Assembly (NCBI GenBank): GCA_020746835.1 | Contig: JAGPNK010000004.1 | Coordinates: 2,232,001-2,296,000 of the forward strand | DNA length: 64,000 nt | Origin: Stachybotrys elegans | Taxonomy: Eukaryota > Ascomycota > Sordariomycetes > Hypocreales > Stachybotryaceae | Direction of reading: 5' to 3' | Part shown: positions 22,478-31,887 of the stretch, one piece after another | Numbering within the stretch: position 1 is the first letter of the stretch | Layout: each line of letters begins with the position of its first letter | Made by a program: the position numbers and the translations under genes | Notes under the pieces: generated by a model | What the model saw: the letters and a program-made list of their open reading frames with translations, nothing else | Database searches by the model: none | Told to the model about the DNA's origin: nothing

Positions 22478-22554
22478 TGTGGGATTTCCTGATCGTGTGC
22501 CCCAATAGAATACAGACCAGACTTTGGGGAGGCCCTTTGACGATAAAGACGATA
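22478..22554 (+). repeat. Dispersed repeat, copy 2
   Basis: Reads TGTGGGATTTCCTGATCGTG, then ATACAGACCAGACTTTGGGG and CGATAAAGACGATA. It shares block order with copies at 19381-19447 (inverted) and 34781-34866. Confidence 0.8.
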
Positions 22555-22860
22555 TGGAATCAATAGATTACACTTGACAGGAAAATATGCCTGTAGCTGT
22601 GGTGAAGGCGATGCCAAAGTTTTCCCAGCCGCCTGCCGGGAGGTTCCGCCAGGATGCCGCCGTGGTGTCGGGCGTCTCGATTTCCTCCTATTCTCAACAA
22701 ACAGCTAGAGTGGCATTCCTTATGTAACTAATTGTAGGTGCTGCCTTTGAGAAACGCAAGAAGTTTTTTTTTTTTTTACCATGCATTATATTAATATATG
22801 AAGTGAATGAATGCTACGTCAAACAGTTGTGCCGTGTTATGAAATTGTCATTCTAGAAGA
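22555..22860. other. Spacer at the 3' side of the HET gene
   Basis: No gene. A run of twelve T at about 22767-22778 and AT-rich sequence to 22810 may belong to the 3' untranslated region or terminator of the minus-strand HET gene. Confidence 0.4.
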
Positions 22861-25083
22861 CTACTCAATTTGTATTCGAGTTTTATCATGTCTCATTTTG
22901 TCCGCCTGACTCATAAAGTCTTGGATATACGTCGCTCCATGAAATCTGTACCTGCCATTCTGCAGAGGCCGCAGGATGACAGGTGAATGAAAACCATGCA
23001 AGAACCAGATCTGGTCTCCTTTTAGCACTGAAGCCAGTGTCAGCCCCAAAAGTTGAAACTTGTCCGTCACATAGAGAGATTTGTGTGACAACAGCGCAGC
23101 CACCATCCGCCATACATTTGATATTATAATCAATAATTCGTTCTTGGCATTCTCAATCGTCATTTCGAAGATTGATGGTATCAGCTCCTCCAGTTGAACA
23201 TTCAGACCATGCTTTTTAGCACGAGCTGTAATTGATGTGATCTCGTTTGACAAAAGCTCTTCCTCAACAGTTGTCAAAATATCCTGCGTGATGGCTTCCT
23301 TTGAGTGAATGAAGACACTTAGAGCATTTCGCAACCGCTCCAAGTCGGGAAGAAATGGCTCGCACGAAGGCTCCTCATCCTGTAAGGTTGACAGCATGGT
23401 CAGTAAACTATCGTACTCATCCTCACATCGTTTAAGACATGTAGAATGATCGTCGGCGAAGATAGACCCGATGAAGTGGGTTAGAAGCATGACAAAGGCA
23501 TAGGGGAAGAACAACCCAAAAGCCGTGGACGGGATCCCACCTTGAGCCCAATCCGTCAAAAGGCATCTCCACAAACTCTCTACCCGTGTTTTTGTCGGAC
23601 TGCGACGAATATGAAGTGCCAGCTTAACGATGTTGCTTGGCTGCACTGGCTTGATTGCGGTATGGGCTATGGTATCGCAGCAGAATCCATTAACGACCAG
23701 ATATTGGTCACTAATGTATTCAATATCTGGCTCCTCGTCTGATTCCCACAATGAACTGTGGTCCATGCTTATTGAAACTTGGCCGACTTGAGTGCTGTGA
23801 TCGGCATGACTGTAATCCGGGCACCACGACGGAAGCTGCCCATATTTTCTTTCGTCACGATTGCCAACGTGACTTAGGAATGATAGGTCATTGCGTGTCT
23901 TTCCCACAAGTATAGTTGCGTTAAGATAAACTTTTTCCACGGGCAATTTGTAGTCAACATCCAAGGACCTCGCGTTCACTCTTAGCTCTTCAGCTATGTT
24001 AAGTATGCCGTATATTTTATCTCGATCATCCATGACGTCTTGAACACTGGCAAGATATGTAATTTGCTGAAACTCGGGCCTGTGGGTTCTGTCGAGCGTC
24101 TTTTGACTTGGAAGATATGCGCGCACCATACCTATGTGCGCTAGGGTTGTCGGAGCTATGAGACTCCTGTTCCACATGTGTGCATCCGACCGAAGGTGCC
24201 GATGCAAGGCACTTCTAGATTGCCCAGTCGCTACCATCGCAGTCCCATATCCAAGGAGGACACAGAAGTCGAATACCAGCTGCCCACATACTGTAAGGAC
24301 CTCACGGGCTAGGATTATTTCCTGGAGAATCCATAGCCTGGAGAACCAACGACGAGAGAGAAGCTTGTTTATGGCAACATGACGTCCCTCATCTAAGCAC
24401 CTGAAATATTTGCCTAGCTGTCTCAAGGAGACTGCGTCTGGCATGCCGTTTTTGGATGCCAAGTTCAATTTCTTGTCGAAAAATGAGAATATTCGAACGG
24501 CTTTTGCTGTTTCCTGGTCGTCCTCGCCGAGCCAGACCAGACAGTTTTCGGCCTTTTGGTAGATTGATCCCATGAGGATCACTTGCGCTGAGCGCTCTTC
24601 CAGGTCATCTTGGTCAATGCAAAGTGCATCAATCCAAAAGAACTCGGGGTGTGGATATCCGACAAAGGGAGACGCTTTCGATTGCTCCTTTAGAGGCCAC
24701 ATGCGAATTTGCTGGAAGTGTTGAAACCTTCGCAGTGCATCCCGAAGATTGCGAGTGCACAGAATGATGCTCCCCTCGCAGTTGATAGGATAGCAGCGTG
24801 GTTCTTCTGTGAATATCTGGCGCCGTTCATCTTGCTTGGGTGGGAGAGGGTCGCCCCAAGTATAGGATAATGCAGTGAATCGAGGGCAAGACGCTAGATC
24901 GTACTCATGCAGTGAGATGGAAATGCGGTTATTGAGGCCGACCTCTCGAAGCTGTGTAGTTGACCGACCGCTTTCTATCCGAACCAACCGAATAAAACCA
25001 GCAGGTAGCGGGCTGTAATTAAAATATGGTGCTGGTTTTGTTGCTTTCGCCGTATGTCTGACCACGCTGTCGGTGGAAGCCAT
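22861..25083 (-). CDS. HET-domain (heterokaryon incompatibility) protein
   Basis: Intronless, 740 residues. The HET domain spans about residues 60-265 with its three blocks: ALSYTWGD (71-78), WIDALCIDQ (150-158) and RRWFSRLWILQE (244-255). HET domains trigger cell death in fungal non-self recognition and resemble TIR domains in fold. Residues 270-420 contain segments typical of the wider HET family (DRDKIYGILNIA, DVDYKLPVEKVYLN). The C-terminal 300 residues are mostly helical with no domain I recognise. The macro-domain gene lies 290 bp upstream on the same strand, and the PD-(D/E)XK-like gene is convergent. A fragment of this gene's first HET motif was copied to 22411-22477. Confidence 0.93.
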   Translation of the reverse strand: MASTDSVVRHTAKATKPAPYFNYSPLPAGFIRLVRIESGRSTTQLREVGLNNRISISLHEYDLASCPRFTALSYTWGDPLPPKQDERRQIFTEEPRCYPINCEGSIILCTRNLRDALRRFQHFQQIRMWPLKEQSKASPFVGYPHPEFFWIDALCIDQDDLEERSAQVILMGSIYQKAENCLVWLGEDDQETAKAVRIFSFFDKKLNLASKNGMPDAVSLRQLGKYFRCLDEGRHVAINKLLSRRWFSRLWILQEIILAREVLTVCGQLVFDFCVLLGYGTAMVATGQSRSALHRHLRSDAHMWNRSLIAPTTLAHIGMVRAYLPSQKTLDRTHRPEFQQITYLASVQDVMDDRDKIYGILNIAEELRVNARSLDVDYKLPVEKVYLNATILVGKTRNDLSFLSHVGNRDERKYGQLPSWCPDYSHADHSTQVGQVSISMDHSSLWESDEEPDIEYISDQYLVVNGFCCDTIAHTAIKPVQPSNIVKLALHIRRSPTKTRVESLWRCLLTDWAQGGIPSTAFGLFFPYAFVMLLTHFIGSIFADDHSTCLKRCEDEYDSLLTMLSTLQDEEPSCEPFLPDLERLRNALSVFIHSKEAITQDILTTVEEELLSNEITSITARAKKHGLNVQLEELIPSIFEMTIENAKNELLIIISNVWRMVAALLSHKSLYVTDKFQLLGLTLASVLKGDQIWFLHGFHSPVILRPLQNGRYRFHGATYIQDFMSQADKMRHDKTRIQIE

Positions 25084-25214
25084 CTCACATCTCAGGTATA
25101 TAGCTGAACGTTCTTTGCAAATTGAAAAGTTGGTATCGGGTGTGACCAGGTGAATTTTCCGAGTCTAGAAATAAGATGTTGGGCATTCCGACCGTAGGAA
25201 AGCCTTTTAGGCAT

Positions 25215-25288
25215 CAACGAAAGCTCATGCAGGCTTTTCCCAAGGCATTCCACAAGGCGCTTCCCAAGGCATTTCACCAAGGCAATAA
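25215..25288. repeat. Imperfect short tandem repeat
   Basis: Units built on TTTTCCCAAGGCATTCCACA and CTTCCCAAGGCATTTCACC occur in a row, about 24 bp each, in the spacer upstream of the HET gene. Unit boundaries are approximate. Confidence 0.6.
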
Positions 25289-25373
25289 CTTCGCAGCTCC
25301 TGTTACCTTGCTCCCATGTGGGCGCCAAAAGAGTTCATTGTTATATTGTATCCCTCTGCACAACAGTTGGAGC

Positions 25374-26069
25374 CTACCAGTACCATGTTCCCTGTATCTT
25401 GGCCGTTTTTAATGCAACTTCGTTCCAGCTGAGGCTCTCCCATTTTGTATCCTCATTCGTCGCATCGATGAAATGATTGATAGCTAGCACCACCTGCGAT
25501 GCCCATCGCTTAGGAGTCACGCGGCCGACGCCCGTTGCCAGCGGCGGCATGAGCACACTCTCGATACGCTCTGCTCCCTCTGCGCTGTTATGCTTGTCAA
25601 CAGCGCACAAAAGAGACCATATACACTCGTAGACAACCTCCCTGTCCCACGTCACGTTCTGCGGCATGCGCATTGTTGGGCACAGAAGGAGGTGCTTTGT
25701 CCCCCAGACATTCTTGTTTCCAGCGCTGAACGAATCGGGGATGCGCACGATAGTGCAGGTGCCAGGAGGTGCATAGCCCCTCCATTCTTTGTACAAGGTT
25801 TGTTGGGCTATCCGCGTGAGGGCGTCGTACTCGCCTATCGGAGAGAAGGCGCGGGACAGAGCATCATCGAAGCCGCCGTCCATGAGGCCGTATGAGTTGG
25901 CTGGAGACACGATGGCATCGAATTGGACGTGGTCAGGCAGCATGGACAGGGCAGAGTCATGCTTGGTCCATGTAACGGAAGGATGCAGTCGGAGACCTTC
26001 GGCTGCCTGCTCAAACGCATGGGCAAATTGTTCCTCCATGAGAAGGAGGTGAAGGTGAGGGACGGGCAT
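25374..26069 (-). CDS. Macro-domain-like protein (ADP-ribose binding)
   Basis: Intronless, 231 residues, essentially one domain. IVSPANSYGLMDGGFDDAL (53-71) matches the macro-domain adenine and ribose loop, where the conserved Asn (Asn58 here) contacts ADP-ribose. PPLATGVGRV (175-184) is the second, phosphate-binding loop. The SPANSxGxMDGG form is that of bacterial and phage-like macro domains rather than the histone macroH2A type. Such proteins bind or hydrolyse ADP-ribose derivatives; the substrate is unknown. A TATA-like element lies 86-92 bp upstream. Its neighbour downstream on the same strand is a HET-domain gene, which could link the two in NAD+-derived signalling (inference). Confidence 0.83.
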   Translation of the reverse strand: MPVPHLHLLLMEEQFAHAFEQAAEGLRLHPSVTWTKHDSALSMLPDHVQFDAIVSPANSYGLMDGGFDDALSRAFSPIGEYDALTRIAQQTLYKEWRGYAPPGTCTIVRIPDSFSAGNKNVWGTKHLLLCPTMRMPQNVTWDREVVYECIWSLLCAVDKHNSAEGAERIESVLMPPLATGVGRVTPKRWASQVVLAINHFIDATNEDTKWESLSWNEVALKTAKIQGTWYW

Positions 26070-26154
26070 GTTGGATTAAAAAAATCTTCAAAATTCGATT
26101 TGAGTGTGGTGAGAGACGACAGTCATGATGTGGTGGGTAAGCATGACGACCGGG

Positions 26155-26161
26155 CTTTATA
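26155..26161 (-). promoter_or_regulatory. TATA-like element of the macro-domain gene
   Basis: Minus strand reads TATAAAG, 86-92 bp upstream of the ATG at 26069. Confidence 0.45.
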
Positions 26162-27003
26162 ACGTGAGGTGAATGAGGGGTGTTTGCATTGAGACCCCAC
26201 GTCCCAGCCAAGGTTTGGGGCTCTTCTGCCCGCTTCTAGACATGAGAATGTGGTTAGAATGGTCTATGGAGCTGTTTGCCTTGGATTTCACCGAGGAGTG
26301 GATCTAGGCGAGATAAATGAGAACGAAGTGCGGTGAGTCCCGTGTAAGCATGGGAGGTCCTCAACCAATACACCAAAAGGCTCGGCCTTGTTTGAGAACA
26401 GACGACTTGATGGCACCCGCCTGTCCCACCTGCCACGGCCGAAAGGACTCGCATCTCCGCTCCGGATGGATCCCGAGTCTAGTGAGTTGATGATCGCCCT
26501 CACGCTAATATATGGGCTCTGAAACTGACAGATATCCTGATGATCAGCTCCCTGAGGGCCTGAGCACAAATCAAGTCCTCAAACAGTTGAGCCGGAGATT
26601 TTAAGCGCGTTGTCACATTGTGATTCATTTGAGAAGATGCTTGTAACAAAGACAGTATCCATGTATTGCTAACCTCACTGTATTGAAGGGCTGGACCAGA
26701 ACTGAAGACGCTAGAAGACAGTGGCAATTTCGTAGAAACTCGCATAAGGGAATTCCCCAGAACTTGTGCTGTGCAAACATATTTCAAAAGGCCAGCAAAA
26801 ATAAGAAAATAAAGGCGATGAATCATAACGCGGCAACCAGTATTTCCGAATCATTACCCCGCGCCGAATGGGGTTGATCGACAGGAACAAGCCTCGGTAA
26901 CTCGGCAGCAACTTGGTCAGATCATCCTCAGACTCACTCTCACAGTCAGAATCCCGATCCAACTGCAAAATTCTGGTCAAGCGCCAGTGTTTCATGGAGC
27001 GAC
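26162..27003. other. Spacer, no gene seen
   Basis: Lies between the macro-domain gene (minus) and the succinyl-CoA ligase beta-like gene (plus), so it holds both promoters. Short open frames on both strands show no recognisable protein. Confidence 0.5.
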
Positions 27004-28208
27004 ATGAAAGCGTTGAAAGGCATTCGTCGAGCGAGAATAGCCTCCCGATACCTCCTCCCAGTGCAACAGACCCGACGACTGACCCTCCATGGACGCCAAG
27101 GGCAGCTATTGCTTCAACAGGTGAGTAATCCGAAGTCGACTAAATTCTCCAATTGATCGCAATGTTGTAGTATGGCGTTCCTGTAACTCAGGGACAGGCG
27201 GCGGCTCCAAGTCCGGTTGCATCACTACCTCAGGCTGGCGATGTGCGTACGGCGCAGGAACGGATGACAACATCAGCCAACAGAGAAAAATGGGCTCTTA
27301 GCCTCCTTATAGATCGTGAGAACTACTATCCATCTCTACTTGTTCAGGGTCACGTCAGCGCTACAGACAATGGCCCTCGGGATACGGAGCAAAACAAGTA
27401 CCTCATTAGATATTCTGCCGGTATCACTCAAGACATTCTTGACCGGACATCTGCCAGACTTGGCCTCTCACCGCAAGCAAGCAACGATCTTGGCATGATT
27501 CTCACGGGCATGTACAGTATCTTCCAAGAAAAGGACGCCACACGAATCGACATATCCCTCGAGCGCTCCGAGACGGGTGGCTTGTACTGCGCCAGTTCGG
27601 TCTTTGAATTCGACAACGCTGCTGAAAAACGCCAACCTGAAATCTTTGCGCTCCGTGACAAGAGCCAGGACGTGATGGAGGAGGTGGAAGCCGACAAGTA
27701 CGGCCTTGTCTACGTCAGGATGGAAGGAAACATTGGCAACGTCGTCAACGGGGCAGGGCTAGCAATGGCTACCAATGATGCTATTGGCTTCTACGGGGGA
27801 GCGAGTGCGAATTTTCTTGATGCTGGTGGACAAGCAACCAAGGAGACGATGCTACAAGCATTCCGGATTGTCCTTGGCGACGAGAGGGTCGGAGCCATAA
27901 TGGTCAACGTCTACGGCGGTAAGTTTCCCCGGTGCGTACGGTATCAAGCTCATAGGGACAGGCATTACAAAGTGTGACATGATTGCCGAGTCGGTAATTG
28001 CTGCGGCGACTGAGCTGGGTCCGCTGACTGTGCCTGTCGTGGTGCGACTCCAAGGCACAAACTCTGAGAAGGGGTTGCAACTTGTAAGTAAAGTCATGAC
28101 GGGGTGGCTTGCTCTAACACGATATAGATCCAAGAGGCGGATATGGGTTTGCATGTCGAGGCTGATTTCGGTAAAGCGGCGGAATTGGTAGTCAGGCTGG
28201 CTAAATGA
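27004..28208 (+). CDS. Succinyl-CoA ligase beta-subunit paralogue, ATP-grasp truncated
   Basis: Exons 27004-27120, 27171-27918, 27962-28083 and 28128-28208; introns of 50, 43 and 44 nt; 355 residues against the usual 420-450. An Arg-rich start ([14 protein letters not shown]) suggests a mitochondrial presequence. [20 protein letters not shown] matches the normal first segment of the mature protein. The next 60-90 residues of the family, with the KAQ...GGRGKG nucleotide-binding loop, are missing: the sequence jumps to [11 protein letters not shown]. The Mg2+-binding EINP motif is DISL, and the second acidic ligand is not evident. The C-terminal ligase domain is intact ([46 protein letters not shown]). 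Joining restores [14 protein letters not shown] catalytically altered or dead nucleotide site is inferred. It is tail-to-tail with an alpha-subunit paralogue, 90 bp between stops. Confidence 0.8.
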
Positions 28209-28298
28209 TAGACATGGACCTTTCCCGTATAGATGTATCTGGGAGTTCTGGAAATTCACCAATACGCTGAAAGAACTGAAGCCCTCATGTGCCTGAAT

Positions 28299-29510
28299 CT
28301 AGCCCTGTCTCAATAGCTTTTGCATCACCTCTCCCATCATTCCAGGATGAGGAACCACAACAGCTCCTGCTTTCTCTAGTGCATTCGCCTTGAACTCGGC
28401 TGATACATCGGCTGGTGAGAGATGTGCGCCTGCATGACCCATGGTCTTCCCTCTCGGCGCGGTTCTACCAGCAACCATGGCGACAATCGGCTTGGGGTTC
28501 GGGACTGAAGCACGGTAACTCTGAATAAGGTCTGCTGCTTCCAACTCAGCCTCGCCGCCTATTTCGCCAATGACAATGATTCCTTCTGTCTCTACGTGGT
28601 CAAAGAAGAGTCTAAGGCCATCTGCCAAGGTCGTGCCTAAAGGAGTTAATTGCCAAGGACTAGTCGTGGGGAGAGTGCTCACCTGGAAGTAGATCACCGC
28701 CCATGCCAACCACTATGCTCTGTCCTAGTCCTACATTCGTTGTTGCGCCCACAGCCTCGTAGCTGAGTGTCACTGACTTGGAGACTATGCCAATACAGCC
28801 CTTCGTGTACTGCCTATATGGCATGATGCCCACGCGGCACTGGAATGGGGCGATGATACCGGGGCAGTTCGGCCCCACGAGACGTGTCTTGCTCTGCGTG
28901 CGAAGCACCTCCTGCACGCGTAGCATGTCGTGGACAGGAATATGCTCAGCGACGGATACAACGAGGGGAACCTCGGCCTCGATTGCTTCGAGAATGGCCT
29001 TGGCGGCGAACGCGGCGGGGACAAAGACGGAGCTGACGTGCGGCTTTACGGCACTCATGGCCTGAGAGAGTTAGACGGATGGTTCATCGGGACAGGTTGG
29101 GGCTTGCTTGCCTCCCTGACTGAGTTAAAGACAGGCAGGTCGAGGTGCGTTTGCCCGCCCTTGCCAGGAGACACGCCGCCGACTACTTTCGTACCATATG
29201 CTATGGTATCCTGGGCATTCAGAGTAGCCTACGTGGCGTTAGCACGGTCATCACGCCAGGTTGGAGACATACCGCTTTGCCTGTGAAGCCTGATGTACTT
29301 GTTATTTTGCAGGTTTTCCTATAGTAAAGGGGAGAATGGCCTACCTTGGTATATCACCCTGGTATTGCCATCTATGCGTAAATGTGACAACGTGCTATCG
29401 TACGACTTTGGCTGGGTGTGTGTCGGTGAGGAAGAATACTGTCGGCTCTGTCGCAAGGCAAAGTGGCCTGCTCTGACCACGTTCGCACGAAGCAGCCACC
29501 TTCTAGCCAT
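28299..29510 (-). CDS. Succinyl-CoA ligase alpha-subunit paralogue, five exons
   Basis: Exons 29345-29510, 29273-29289, 29112-29228, 28683-29061 and 28299-28636; 338 residues. Introns are 55, 44, 50 and 46 nt. The 17 nt second exon is needed to give TRVIYQGFTGKAATLNAQ, which matches the family's CoA-binding GFTGKQ loop. The third intron is GC-AG (AG|GCAAG). [20 protein letters not shown], followed by QSRQYSS, looks like a mitochondrial presequence with its cleavage region. Other motifs: [36 protein letters not shown] (family: SRSGTLTYE) and MGHAGAH with the phosphorylated His294. The enzyme normally joins succinate and CoA, using a nucleotide bound by the beta subunit. The adjacent beta paralogue is its likely partner. 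Confidence 0.85.
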
Positions 29511-29780
29511 ATTTTGTTGGCCTGATAGAAGAAGTGCATATGATGAATAGTCAAAGTGCGGCTCCTGATGCATGCCAACCCCTCTTTGTGAGCCGAGGCC
29601 GAGACAGTTGACCAGGGTTGGTTGCTGATCTTAGCACAAAATTATGAATCATTACTTTAACACCGTTGTGAACCACGTAAAAAGACAGCCAATAATCTCA
29701 TGAGACGTGATTCATTAATCTAAACTATCTTATTCTGTACATAAGCGCGAATGCCTTGTCTTGTGCGCTTGCTTCATGCT

Positions 29781-31887
29781 TCACCTTCGGTCGCTTGCCA
29801 TAAGACCCTCGACGTGGCTGCTGTGAGCCTTCTCATTCGGGACTGTCTCCTCCGCGAATTCGTACAATGGAGGGAATGCAGCAACGTCCTGGCGCAGAAT
29901 GTGCTTATTGGCATACCAGGGCAGCTTGCGGAAGTAGTATCCAGAGTGAGTCCTGTTGGTGACGCCAAAGACGCTGTCGAGCTCTTCCAAGGTAAGATTC
30001 TTGGTCTCGGGGAGCATGAAGTAGGCGAATACCCAGCCAAACAAGTTCCAGGCTGCATACCAGCAGAAGGCCCCCGTGTCGCCAAAGGCTCTCTGCAGAG
30101 GCGGCCAGCTGAAGCTAATGATGAAGTTGAAGCCCCAGCAGACTGCCGTGCTAGAGGACATGCCGATATCGCGGATGTGTAGGGGGAAAGCCTCGGCACT
30201 GTAGGTGAATGGCACGGGACCTTCACCGGGCGAGTAGACGACCATGAAGAGGTAGAGCCCTGTCATGACGAGTCCTGTTCTGACAACCTCCGTCTCGGCC
30301 AGGAAAGCGAAGGCCGTGAAGAAAAGGCATAGCGACATGAGCGGAAACGAGACGAGCAGCAGGTTTCGGCGACCGAATGTATCGATGGTGTAGATGGCCG
30401 GGATGGCAAAGAGCCAGTTGATCAGACCGCCACCCATGGATGCCAGCAGAGCCGAGGAGCGGGAGAAGCCAGCGCTCTCAAAGATGGAGGTGGAGTAGTA
30501 GGCGATGACATTGACACCGCAGAACTGCTGCATGACTGGAAGCGGTCAGCGTCTCGGTAGTGGGAAGCCGGCAGCCGAGCACTTACACATGGTGAACCAG
30601 GCGCTCTGCGCAGCACGGCGGTTGCGGCGGACCGTGAAAAACTCCTTGAGCAGGTTGCGGCCCTCGCGCTCCTTGCGTTCAATCTCGAGCAGCTTCCACG
30701 AGTAGTACATGTCTCGCGCCGCCTGGATGGGGTGGTGACGAAGGCGACACATGGAGCGGTAGGCCCGGTCGTATCGGCCCTTCTCCATGTACCATCGAGG
30801 ACTCTCGGGGCAGAAGTAGACCTGGGCCATGACGATGAGGGGAGGGATACCGGTCGATCCTAGCATCCATCGCCACTGCGAGTATTCACCGAGGAAGTCG
30901 GCGTTCTGAAAGGCCACGGACACAACGAAACCGAGGCAGATGCCAAATGCCGTCCACATCTACGTCTTGTTAGCAGATGTAAATAGCAAGACGGGCTAGG
31001 CCGAGCTCACCTGCCACATCATTGTCAGGGCACCACGAATCGTCTTGGGTGTACACTCGGCCGAGTACACGGGGGTGGTGCTGGACTTGGCGCCGACGGC
31101 GAAACCGAGACAGAAGCGAGCAGCAAAGAGGTTCCAGTACCTGAAGACGGTCAGCGACAAGACTCCATTGAGAGTATCCGAGCTTACGAGTCGGCGACAC
31201 CCATCCAGATGGAGGTCAGGAAGGAAAAGACACAGGAGACAAAGATGGTGAAGCGTCGTCCGCCAATCTTGTTGAGGAACGGGTTGGTCCAGCATCCGAT
31301 GAGCACGGAGCAGAGATACGGCGCTCCGTTCATGAGGCCTTGCATGTACTCATTCCTGATGTCAAACTCGTCATAGTAGTATTGCTTGAAGCGCGTCAGT
31401 CGGCAAGCATCGTAGAAGCGATGCGCAGAACGGGACATACCTGAGCACCGTTGACGGCCGTCTGGTCCATGCCTTGAACGACGGCTGAGCCAGCGCACAG
31501 GGTGCAGAGGAAGTAGAGCGTAAAAGGCTGGCTCCATCGGTGCGTTATCTCTCGGCGCAGAATCTCCTTCTCGGACTCGGACACGGCGGTGACGGCTTCG
31601 AAGCCGTCGCTGGTGCCGTTGACGCGAGCCAGCAGCGCGCCCTTGCGGAAGTCCTCACGGTGCTCCGAAAGGCCCTTATCATGGACAAAGGCATCCACGT
31701 CGGCGAGGACGTCTTCCTCGCTCATGCCCTCGAGCGGGTTTCGCAGGAGCGCTGCGGTGCTGGGCCCGCCCTTCTCATTGTGCGTGTCGTATGTTCCGTA
31801 CGTCCCGTATGTCTCGTCGCTGCTGGAGGGGCGACGGGCGCCAGAGGGAGGCGTAGGGGCCTCGACGTCGGGTCTTGGTTCAGGCAT
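29781..31887 (-). CDS. MFS sugar transporter, five exons
   Basis: Exons 31441-31887, 31188-31384, 31011-31140, 30587-30959 and 29781-30535; introns of 56, 47, 51 and 51 nt; 633 residues. It belongs to the sugar-porter branch of the major facilitator superfamily: IGGRRFT after helix 2-3, PESPRWYMEKGR before the central loop, MQQFCGVNVIAYYST in helix 7, DTFGRRNLL, YSAEAFPLHIRDIG and FMLPETKNLTLEELD at the end of helix 12. The N-terminal tail before the first helix is unusually long (about 125 residues), with GTYGTYDTHNEK and an acidic segment. It sits in the plasma membrane by inference; the sugar cannot be named. A TATA-like sequence on the minus strand lies near 31999-32005. Confidence 0.88.

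Noticed and set aside
26711..26995. 94-codon minus-strand frame next to the beta-subunit gene
   Set aside because: No domain or signal, and it lies in the likely promoter of the plus-strand gene.
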